Part shown: piece after piece, positions 54,300-64,000 of the stretch | Position numbering within the stretch: the first letter of the stretch is position 1 | Layout: every line of letters begins with the position of its first letter | Notes under the pieces: model-generated | Told to the model about the DNA's origin: nothing | Database searches by the model: none | The model's input: the letters and a program-made list of their open reading frames with translations, nothing else | Origin: Apteryx mantelli | Lineage: Eukaryota > Chordata > Aves > Apterygiformes > Apterygidae | NCBI RefSeq assembly: GCF_036417845.1 | Contig: NC_089981.1 | Span: forward strand, 65,003,268-65,067,267 | Direction of reading: 5' to 3' | Length of the DNA stretch: 64,000 nt | Translations under genes and position numbers: made by a program

Positions 54300-57200
54300 T
54301 AGCCAGAGGAGAAGGAAGCAAGGAGGGGCTGCTGCAGATCTGGACAAGCTGCATCCAGAAGATCCAGACCCCACTCAGCCCAGAGGACAGCAAATGGGGC
54401 CTGAAAACTGAATTTGGACTGTCATGACAGTGCGGAAAATTCAGTGAAGCCGTATTCAAACTCAGGCTACCAGGACAGTTAAAGCTAATTTATTTATTCT
54501 GAATGTCCTACTGGGTCTTGAGGTGTGGTCGTGGGTTAAAGGGAGGAACAGTGGAAGATAAACTCCTCACTCTGCTCTCACTGTTTCTGCCTTAGACTCT
54601 TTCTTTCTCTCTCTGCTAAGAAATACATTCCCCGCATCTGTCGAGTCTGATCTGCTGAGAGCTCCAATGAGAGGCAGGCAAGGAGCTGAGATGGGAATGA
54701 AACAGATTCCTGGTCCGTGACAAGGAGCTGAGATTCCTTACTGCGCCCCATGTGGGTTGCCCTGTCATAAATCATCATTTGTCAAATTCAATAAGCATCT
54801 TTAACACAAAAATGACGCTATCTCCTGGGAGCCCCAAGTGCCTGAAATTCTGCACAGATGTGGAGATACCAAAATATGAGGGAAGAGGGGAGGATGGGGA
54901 GGGAGGAGGAAGGAGGACAGATTTTGCATGGCAGAAAGGGAATTCTCCTCTGCGCTCTGCTCCCTCCCCAACCCCTCCCCTTCCCCCTCTACTTGCAGCC
55001 ATATATGCCGTCTTCCTGGGAATGCTGCAAACTCAGCCACTGGCACATGTTTTGCATCCTCTAGAAGCAGGAAGCAGGCTGTGTACGTAGCACTGAAAAC
55101 CTATCCACTCTGGGGGTCCCAAGCCTACCACAAAGAGCCCCCCTGCTAGCCCGGAGACAAGGGAGAGGGAGGAGGCCCCCGGGGACTGACTTCCTGCTTT
55201 GGACATAGCAGGTCATGGGGTGCATTTCATTAGAAATCGTGCTGCTGCTGTTTCCGCTCCCCCACTAGCAACATGAGAGCCGAAGTCTCCGTTAGACACC
55301 CCACCCCTTATTGTGCAACAGCAGGAGGCAGGAGAATAGGGCCACCTCAGGGGTTCAGCTGTGAAATCTCACTCTTTGCTGGAATGTGCCGCATGCGGTT
55401 CAGAGTCAGGGAAGAGCACTGTTGTAAAAGAGAAAAGGCTAAGTACGTGCTGCTGTGTGCTCTGAGGCTTAAAGCAGGCTCTGCTACGCTGCAGGTACAT
55501 TGCACTGCGATATAACCTGCACGCACAGGTTACACTGCACTGTACATTATCAATGCCTAAAACTCTAGGTATAAAACTCTAGGAATATATGCAAATACAC
55601 AACAGCCATTTTGTCCTCCCCTCAGGACTACAGTGCCTATCTCCAAAATGTAAAGTACGAGCCTCTAAAGCTGCTTCTGCTGAAGAAACAGAGAAGAGAG
55701 CTGCAAGAGACCAGTGTCCTCTGCAGATCGGGCACCCAGGGGACACAGATTGTCACACGCTGTCACAGATCGACGAGGCTCAGCCCAGCTGCCTGCAGGT
55801 CACAGCGGTTTGCATCCCAGACGAGGCCCCGCTTATATGACATCCACCAACTGGCCGACACCTGGGACAGAGGAGGAATGAGGCAGACTGGCCTCCAGAA
55901 GCTGAACAGCCGAGCTCTGGAGCTTGAACAAGCTTGGTTTGGGTGCGGGGGGAAGGTACAACACTCTTCGACCAGCAGGTCACACAGGCAGGCTGAAGGC
56001 TTTCCTTCTGCCAGCTGCGGGACTTCCCCTGTACACTCTCACACACACTCCTGTTGTCAATGAATCCTTCAGGTCACTCCAGACAAATCTCTATCACCTA
56101 TCATCATTTAGTCTTTCTAAGATATGTATCCTACTGATCAGCTATTTTACTAATAGTTTAAAGAGTTCTGAAACCTTTTAGAGAGGCTATTTTGAATCTT
56201 TTTGCTTGCAGAACCACACAGACACCCCAATACCACAAGCCTAATTGCTAAAGTTGCAGAGAGGCAGTATGAAAATTTATTTAAAATTCTGAATAAGTAT
56301 TAAAAGAGCTTTTCAGTAGATAAATATGCTTTGACTTTGAAGGTCAGAGTATTGATCCATTTGAAGGCTAGAAGCAAGTGCTTTGTGCTGCACTCGTGAT
56401 CTTCCCCTTACTGTTATTATCATTATTGGCATTATTGTTGCAGTAGCGACACCTCAAGGACCCTTTCAGGATCCAGATGTCATTATGCTGGGAACACTGA
56501 ATTCAAATGAAGAGACGTGGTGAACATGGCGTAATTTAAAACAGAACCAAACGTACACAAGACAAAGCAAGCACAGTAACTCTAAGTCAAGCACTGTGCT
56601 GCTGCAGCTAGACTGCTTCCAGCACCCAAGCCGGGCCATTTACAGCTGGCTGTAGGATCTCTGCACTATATTACAGTCCTTTCTGGAACTGCAGTGCTGA
56701 TGTATCTGAGGACTCGGTCCACTCTGTAAACAGCAGGTGTAAATGTAACACAGATCTGAGTACTTGAACTAGCTTTGGGGCTGCTCTTCTACATGTCCCT
56801 CTTTTTCACGCAGAAATTTTGCACAAGTGAAAAGAGAGGAAAGAGGACATTTATTTTGGAATACCAGGCAGCCAGCAGCCTCCTTCCAACAGTGGCTCTG
56901 ACAATTTGCCCGATATCAACAGGTCCTGAGCAAGCAGCCACTTCACACACGGGCAGGTGGAACGTGCATGCCTGTGCACTCCGTCCAGGCATGCACAGAT
57001 GGAAAGGATGTGCCCTGAGCAGTCACTCCGTGCATGCACAGACGGCGACCACAGGCCTGGTGCAATCGCTCTGTGAGCGAAGGATGGCACGTGCTTCACA
57101 GGGCAGGCAGCCTCCGCACGCACAGTGTGCCTAATGCCTTCATAGCACATCGCTGTTTTGCCTTCTGTCCTGGCTAGCCGCAGAACTGCAGTTGCAGGCA

Positions 57201-59889
57201 AGCACATTTCTGTTTGAGGGAAATGCAAGAGCCATAATTTTAACCTAGCCCGCATGGGTAAAATGGCAAGGGAAGTGCAGCAAGACGGCTTTCTGCAGAG
57301 GCAGCATAAATTCCTGGGAACTAGGTAATTGTTTGGGCAGTTACCTACGGATCACATTTCTCCAGGAGCAGTGGGTTAACCTGAATTAACCCACCGAAAG
57401 CCAGCTTGGGTGTGCCTCTGTGTTCTGCAAATACACTCCCAAATCCAACTGGGATAGTAAACCCAGAGAAAACTGGGGGAAGAAAGACTATGGTACTCAT
57501 ATAGGTCAGTCATTCCAGACATGGAAGTAATTATCTGAAACTGGCAGGGGAGGAAATCTTAAAAAAATAAATCAGCTCTCTTGCCTGCCATAATTCCTTG
57601 GTTGATAGCTTTCCTATAGGTTAAAACTGTCATTTTTTTAACTTTCCAGAGAGATATTGCACTCTAAAACTGCTGGTGATTCAGGACTGAATCTTGCCTA
57701 ACTTCAGTCTTGGCCCGGGTAAAATCTGCTAGGTGAAAGAAGGAAATACTCTTCCTGCAGTTTAGTTTTCAGATGACTTTCCCAAGGAAAGAAACCTTGT
57801 GTGACTGTGACCTATACATCTCTTTCCCTTAACGTCTTTTTAACGCTGTGATGAGTCGTAGCCCAATTTGCAGAAATCTCAGGCAATGACATTCCAATAG
57901 GTTTCATGGAAATGAATGGCTGGATAAAGGAGTGCAATGAATGGCTGGATGAAGGACTGCAGCCCACATTAGTGTCTCCACACAGGGGAAGGAGGGCAGA
58001 ATCCAACTGTTATCACTCTGCCTGGTAGCAGCCAGCCAGCCAGTCGGCCTGTGCGTACTGGTGCCCAGTCAGCATGCAGGCAACTTGCGCAGTTTCCTAC
58101 CCAAATGAGGTGCTGTAAAGACATACAGGTACATACAGGGGATAATGTATGGCTTTGGGGAGAAGGGCATGAATGAAGGAAATCAAACATCACTCATTTA
58201 TAGAAGACTCTGTTTGGCAATGGCACCTGTTTAAAGCTACTTGAGAGTCTGAGGTGCCAGGGCTAATCTTGATAAAGACTAATTGCTACATTCCCAAGTG
58301 TCTAGAGCTCTGAAAATTAATGCAGGAGGGGAGAGGAAAAGACATACATAAAATGATTTTAGCGCATGGGTCTACAATTAATGACCAAGTAAGTAGTATC
58401 ATACATGTACCCAAATATCTGCTCGTATCCTTCATTTCTCCTAAACTTCTACAGTACCAGTAGTAAAAGTTCACAAATGCAAAGCAAAGCTCATGAGGCT
58501 GACAAAATATCTTTATCGCTAGACAACTCCCCAACCTACCCATGATAAATTAAGTTCCTTATCTCTACTTAACCTATAACCTTTGTAGCAGACCCTGAAG
58601 GTCATCCATTTCAAGTTTTCCAAGCTGGGGATGGGGTCAGAGATGAGATCCATATTCAAAGGTCCCGTCTCTTGCTCAGTTCCCATGGCCTCAGCAATAC
58701 ATCCAAACCCACACTCACACACACGCACGGTACATATACAAACACATTGCAGTCGAGATGAAGCTAGCAGTTTTATGTGCAAACACATGCCCAGACATGT
58801 GTTCCTTCCCAGTGATGCCCCCTCCCCCTTGTGCTTTACACATTATATAAGATATTTATTCTGTAGTACGCTCTGAGGAAGACGGCATTTTGCCAGATTT
58901 CAAAATAGCCTCATTTATCACCTAAATCCCCAATGAAAGCCAGGGAATAAGGTTTGTAAAACAGCCCAGATTAATGAGGTTGCATCTACATCTTAATAGC
59001 TTTTGTTTGTGCACTGTACTTCTATATGCATTTGTGAGCAATGGATATTGCTGTGGTTTATGGACTCTGTTTATTCCTCTTACCTGGTATATCTGCATGT
59101 GATCATGTTTCTATTTAACTCTCTGTGTTTGCACTTCTGTGTGCAGCACACAAAACCTCCTTCTGTGGCAGTAACTGTTTATACCACATGTAAGTGAAAT
59201 TCTTCATGTGAGTATATGCAATTTTACAAATGTGATCTGTATATGGAATCTATTTATGCCCGAGTTTTGATACAAGTAATGGCTGGTATACTTTTGTATG
59301 AGTTAAAGCCACCACTTCAGTGCTGGCTCCTTAGGCAATGGAGGCCTATATTTCTTCACTGTGTTGAGGGAATTTCATTTTGCTGCTATATATAAGAATT
59401 CTGGTGAAGTAATTAACAGAGGCCTCCAGAGGCCTGGTTATGAAAACAAGGCTCCACGTGCCAGCTTCAGAAGAACCGTGTACTCCTCGCAAACTCCTCC
59501 AGGCAAGGAAGATATTGCAGCTGCAAAGGGAACATAACCCAGGGCAGGGAATGGCGAGCACTGAGGAGGTCGGTTTCTCAGAGTCCTTGAAAATAGCTTT
59601 TGCAGAGAGCAGGCAAACACAGCAAATTAGAGATCTAGGTTCCAGATGGCATCACAGAAGAAAAGGACATTGGTCTCATCTACAGTGAAGAATAATTTTT
59701 AAATTACACACCAGAAAAAACTCTTAAAAGGCATTTGACCTGTATCAGTCCAGTGGCCCACATCATCTCTTACACAGGACACAGGCAATACTTGGAAATT
59801 CCCATTACCGAGTTTCCCCTCTGTTCTTTCTTAGCTGCTTCTCCCTTCCTTTCCTTATCCAGTTTCTTCTTCCATCTCTCTGAAGAGGA

Positions 59890-59890
<1 letters not shown>
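54300..59890. other. intergenic, nothing recognised except short duplications
   Basis: Long ORFs are absent. Short CA-rich and GT-rich segments and the 25-bp duplication are the only structure noted. No IRF2BPL coding sequence is present. Confidence 0.5.
57911..57960. repeat. 25-bp direct duplication
   Basis: Two adjacent 25-base units beginning AATGAATGGCTGGAT, with two mismatches between them. Confidence 0.95.

Positions 59891-59937
<47 letters not shown>
59891..59937. repeat. (CTG)15 trinucleotide repeat
   Basis: Forty-seven bases of uninterrupted CTG (CAG on the minus strand), flanked by CT-rich sequence. Frames through it give poly-Leu (plus) or poly-Ser (minus) ORFs of 133 and 109 codons. 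Neither has other support as a protein. Confidence 0.97.
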
Positions 59938-59939
<2 letters not shown>

Positions 59940-60699
59940 TTTCCTCCTCTCTCCTCCCCCTCTCTGCTGTCAGCCATTTCACTTGGCTTTTTCTGCTCTT
60001 GCATTCACCAGAGCCTAGTTCAGTGACAACCCCTTGGCAATTTCCCTCTGCTGGTGACTCAGGTAATTGGATCTGGTGCCTTGGGGAGCTGCCAGGCATG
60101 ATGTCACAGCTCTGCAGAAAAAAATATCCTGTGTAATTGCTTGATACACTAGCTAATGTCTCATCCTGGTGGAGGGAGGAACTCCGAGTTTGAGGGTTGC
60201 CAAGATTTCAGAGACTCAAGACTCTGTGGTCGAGGTGAATAAAGAATTATCTTCATTTCTTGTTTACACAGGCTCTTACTTGTTTACTATGTGCCCATTA
60301 ATTGCCCCCTAAGCAGTGAGTCTGAATGTTCATAATAAATACCGCAGTATCTTTATGAAAAGGGAAGGACTGTGAACCCTTCATTAAACGACAGAAAATG
60401 AGAATGAAACATCAGTACAGCACAAGAACGAACAGCTCTACATATGATGGTGTAACCCTGCATCAGGGATTATTCACCACTTTTAACATTTGCCTACTAA
60501 TATTTAAATGCACTTGGATTCTTCAGGTCTTCCAAAAATGCAGGAAGGCCTCTCTCTTTTCCTAGCTGCAAGAAGAGGATTTGGAGGACAGGCTAGGGAT
60601 CGGAAGGGGTCACAGTTACTCTCAGGGTAGATATCAGAGTGTATCTATCTGAAATCCATTAAGTGAAGCAGCAAGATGAGAATGAGCTAATGGATGATT

Positions 60700-61550
60700 C
60701 TTGCTAGCACACTAATAAAATGGAACTGAAGATTTCTGGCTCATGCCTGCACTGCCCCATCTTGTTTGGAAAAGAAACTCTCTGGAGTTCAGTATTCATA
60801 AGTTTACTGTTCCAAGTCCTGCTTTTCAGATGTTTTATGTTGATTTTCCTTCTTTTGTAGACTTAAAGAGTCCAGCCAGCAAGGGTCTGGCAGGGAGAGA
60901 TGTTTGGGCCTCAGCTCTCTTCCCACAGTTCATCTGCAAGGCTGAATCCATTTGCTAGAGGTATTGATTTCTTTGCCAAGAGGAGGCGATAGGAGGATGA
61001 GAATTCAGAAAGGAAATATTTGATTGTCTTCACTGCATGAAACATTATCCCCGAGGAAAATGGGACCTGGATGTGACAGGGTACTTGCAAATTCCTCCAA
61101 AAGCCTCAAAAGAAAATTTAAGGCTAGTGTCAGACATGACTTCCTCTGGAACTCCAAAATGAGCAAAGATGGTTTTCCTGCAATAGTGTTTTTGTCCTTT
61201 CCAATACTGCAGCTGAAGTGATGTTGAACAACTTATAAACCTCAGCAAATCCTGAGAAATAATCAATCATTTTTAGGTAGGTCACATTCTCCAGCTAGAA
61301 GAGATCAATCCTGACTTTCCACCATGCTCTCTCCAATTCAGCAGATGGTAATAACTGTTCCAGTGAGCTGGTTCTCACACAAGCACAAATATCACATTTC
61401 TCAGCTCTCTGTTGTAGCTGTTTGTTCAGGCAGGTCACCAAAAGCTGGGTTAGCTCTCTTGCTGTTTTCTCTAATGCTCCGGTATTTCTAATCCTGCCTG
61501 TCCAGGTTATCCCATGGCCTCCTGTGGCCTTGGTGAAGGGATGAAGTTTC
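60700..61550 (-). mobile_element. decayed Ty3/gypsy-like retrotransposon integrase
   Basis: Minus-strand frames show an ordered integrase. A CDIC zinc-finger piece lies at about 61383-61396, WWKVRIDLF at about 61298-61326, and a DYFSGF first-Asp box at about 61251-61268. IFAHFGVPEEVMSD lies at about 61170-61130, where the usual SDNG second-Asp box reads SDTS. A VTSRSHFPRG piece follows and, after frame changes, MNCGKRAEAQTSLP at about 60936-60893 resembles the post-integrase segment. Stops and at least two frameshifts separate the blocks. No RT, RNase H or LTRs were identified nearby, so it is a truncated dead copy. Gypsy-type rather than retroviral integrase is indicated by the spacing of the HFG-PE-SD block. 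Confidence 0.75.
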
Positions 61551-62884
61551 CAACTTTGCTGCCTTAGTCCAGGACTCCTGAAGTGAGTGAACCACTATTT
61601 TAGTTTCCTATTTAGCTGACGGCCCTGTGCAGCATCTAGATTGTTCTGGGCAGCTCAGAAATAGCTCTGACAGAGTCTAGAATAAAGGCAAGAGGTCTTC
61701 AGTTCCCTTTTTCCCGGACTCTTACCTCCTCATGCTCTGCCTCCCAATAGCCCTCTGGATATATGGGGTCTAACTAGTATCACAGCTGCAGAAAGACAAT
61801 GGTACCACTCCACTTTTAGAGAAAGTGTTAGAGGTCTTGCTAGGGACAAGAGGCTACGCCTATCTCTATCCTCTCTTTAGGACCTCATATATCCACATTG
61901 TCTTTAGCAGGCTTATCCGCACGACTCCACTCAGACCCTGCCAGCACAGCTGATATCAGCAGGGATAGTTCAGCTACCCAGCAGGTTAGTTAGGCAGGTG
62001 CTTCTTAAGTCGCTAAGGGACCACCATTGGCCATAGAAGAAGTTTAAAAATAGGAAACAAAAGAAAAAAGGCAAATAATCCACCCATTCCTACCATGATC
62101 AGTATTTTCATCACTCTGTTATTAGGGGAACTTAAGCACTAAGTGGAGAAGTGATTTGCTCAGGCTCTGGGGAATCTCCCTCTTTCCCTAATGCTTACAC
62201 AGGCAACTCGCACAATGTCCACTACCTCTTTTGACATTTCCAGGTCTGCACATAAAACTTTCCCTGGTAGTACATCCAAAAACAATACACAAACATGTAT
62301 GATTTGGGACATGATGCACAAATCTATACCATTTTGTCCTCCCAGATTTCTTCCTGGATCTCCTAAGATGTTCAGGTTAGTCATTCAGAGATATATCTTG
62401 CCTCTGATTTCCCCCTTTGAGATCTCCAGGCAACCAACAGAAGCTGTGTACGGATATAAGCACTGTGACTTGGAAGTAACAAGTGATCCATGAATAATCC
62501 ATATATTTATCAGTGTAAAAAACACTGCTGTACCATATCAAGGAAGAAGTATAGCAGAGAATTTGGGAACTTCACTGTGGAGCTGGTGCGAGTATTGAGA
62601 AAGGTATAACTAAAAGGAGAACACACAGAATAAACAGGGAATACAAGCTATCCCCAACAGAAGGAGCAGGTCCAAAGGCAGGCTGGCCAACTGCCCTCAA
62701 AATCATTTTAGGAGACTCCAGTCTGCCAATCTGAAGGCAGGGTCAGCATATAGGAGGGGGCACTGAGACCAAACTACCAGATAGCCAAAAAACCAAGCTG
62801 ACTACACACTCAGCCCTAGGGCAGAGAACAATTGCAGCAGCTGACTGCCTTGGCAAGCCCAGAGATCAAAGAGCAAAACATTAT
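61551..62884. other. intergenic, nothing recognised
   Basis: This stretch could contain more 5' pol sequence of the gypsy-like element, but none is recognisable. Confidence 0.4.
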
Positions 62885-63025
62885 TAATTACTAGCATTAT
62901 AATCATAAGCATAGTACCTAATAGTCCTGGTCATGGACCAGTACCCCACTGTGTTAGCTGGTGTGCAAACACAGAAGAAAAGAATGGGCCCTGCCCAAGG
63001 AACACAGAGTTTAAATATTAAACGT
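62885..63025 (+). repeat. ancient L2/MIR-type interspersed repeat
   Basis: TAATAGTCCTGGTCATGGAC, then CAGTACCCCACTGTGTTAGC, a GTGCAAACACAGAA segment and GGGCCCTGCCCAAGGAACAC. This is a diverged copy of a tail common in turtle and crocodilian DNA. The relic at 7436-7580 is the same family in the opposite orientation. Confidence 0.65.
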
Positions 63026-63879
63026 GAAATGGCTAAAATGGGAATGCAGGGAACAACGAAGAAGTAGAGTCAAAGCCAAAGGAAAGCTGCTAAGGAGTCT
63101 CGATCAACTACTGGGTTTCACTGGGGCAGGTACTGAATTGTCTGTCAACAAGCAGGTTTGCTTAAATATTTTTATAGTGCACTCTTGTTCTTTCAGGTCA
63201 GTGAGACGGTTCATACAAGTGCCACATATCCATGGGTTGTCTCTTGAAACACATCAGCTGAAAATATGTTTAGGTTATTCTTTGTGTAAGGGAACAGGCA
63301 TGTCCACCTGGAAAAAGGCTGGTTAAACAGCGGACAGTGCAGGTACCCTGCAGTGACCTTGCCATGTTTTCCAGCAGTATTGCCTGTTCTAACGCTGCCC
63401 AGGACAGCAGAGACGATGAGCAATTTCTCCCTGATGGCCCAGGTGAAATTAGTTATTTGTTCTCAGTGTAGTTCCCATTGTTCCCATGTTCCGAAAGTCA
63501 CATCATACCTGGCACTACTTGCCCTCAGACAGGTGATCAAAGATTGAATAAACTATGCAGACTGCATTCTGCTCTGATGGCTCCAGGACAGGTCAGAGGC
63601 TCACTGGCACTGCTGGATATGGAGGCTGCCCTGTTTCTGTTCCTGCTTGATGGAAAAGGATTTCAGGTACCTCTCAGCAATACTTAACTGTGCAGGGATC
63701 AGAAGAGCGACATGCCCCTGCAGCAGAACAGCTGTCCCTGTGTTACTTCTCTGTCTTCTATAAATGACATCATCCATTCTACATTTAAAATAACAAGAAA
63801 GAGTTCATGTTCTTTCAAATTTCTCTAGTCCATTTTATGATTCCCAAATGGAGATGTTTTTAATCTTCCTCTAGTATAG

Positions 63880-64000
63880 CCACATGAGGAGCTTACAATG
63901 TTTCAAACATTAATTAATTTAATCTCACTATATCCAAGATGGACCACTATTATCCCTGTATTACAGATGAAGAGGCTGTTGCCTCAAACACAGTATGACT
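63880..64000 (+). repeat. MIR-like relic running off the window
   Basis: TTAATTAATTTAATCTCAC followed by CTATTATCCCTGTATTACAG and ATGAAGAGGCTGTTGCCTC matches the MIR order. The 3' part is cut by the window end. Confidence 0.55.

Noticed and set aside
53890..54459. 189-codon minus-strand ORF, and a 171-codon plus-strand ORF opposite it.
   Set aside because: Both overlap the degenerate tandem region, show no family motifs, and mirror each other as expected from GC-rich non-coding sequence.
55611..56063. 150-codon plus-strand ORF with Lys/Leu-rich start.
   Set aside because: No homology recognised and no supporting exon structure.
59735..60136. 133-codon plus-strand ORF with a poly-Leu run.
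   Set aside because: It arises from the CTG repeat. There is no domain, splice support or similarity outside the run.

Overview
The window is vertebrate nuclear DNA. The repeat content points to a reptile of the turtle/crocodilian type: decayed CR1 LINE tails, CORE-SINE/L2-like relics, a tRNA-headed SINE and old LTR-element pol fragments. I cannot name the species from sequence alone. Coding capacity is confined to the first 31 kb and is split into short exons. Almost all long single-frame ORFs elsewhere are chance or repeat-derived.

Layout: (1) 1-6157, minus strand: the 5' six coding exons of ANGEL1, a CCR4-family endonuclease/exonuclease/phosphatase (EEP) protein. Its promoter lies in a CpG island at about 5.75-6.48 kb, and its remaining 3' exons lie beyond the left edge. 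(2) 6.5-13.2 kb: an intergenic stretch with two ancient MIR/L2-like relics and a heavily decayed class I endogenous-retrovirus-like pol fragment (about 10.35-11.68 kb, minus). (3) 13299-30778, plus strand: a complete 13-exon LRRC74A gene. The exons join in phase to 1443 nt (480 codons plus stop). The protein has ribonuclease-inhibitor-type leucine-rich repeats followed by two degenerate EF-hand-like loops. Intron 1 has a GC-AG boundary. (4) 30.8-64 kb: a gene-poor stretch with CR1 fragments, microsatellites (CA, GAAA, poly-G, CTG), a perfect 32-bp inverted repeat, a GC-rich dispersed repeat that also occurs inside an LRRC74A intron, a possible ~250-bp degenerate tandem array and a decayed Ty3/gypsy integrase (about 60.7-61.55 kb, minus).

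The divergent order ANGEL1(-) / LRRC74A(+) matches the arrangement next to IRF2BPL on human chromosome 14q24.3. The right half is therefore most simply the non-coding interval between LRRC74A and IRF2BPL; I see no IRF2BPL coding sequence here. ANGEL1 acts on RNA and LRRC74A is a poorly characterised LRR protein, so nothing indicates the two neighbours act together. I found no operon, CRISPR array or clearly new biological system. The observations most worth checking are an in-frame upstream ATG in a TISU/YY1-like element of ANGEL1, the GC-AG intron, the CpG-retaining copy of the GC-rich repeat, and the LTR-element relics.
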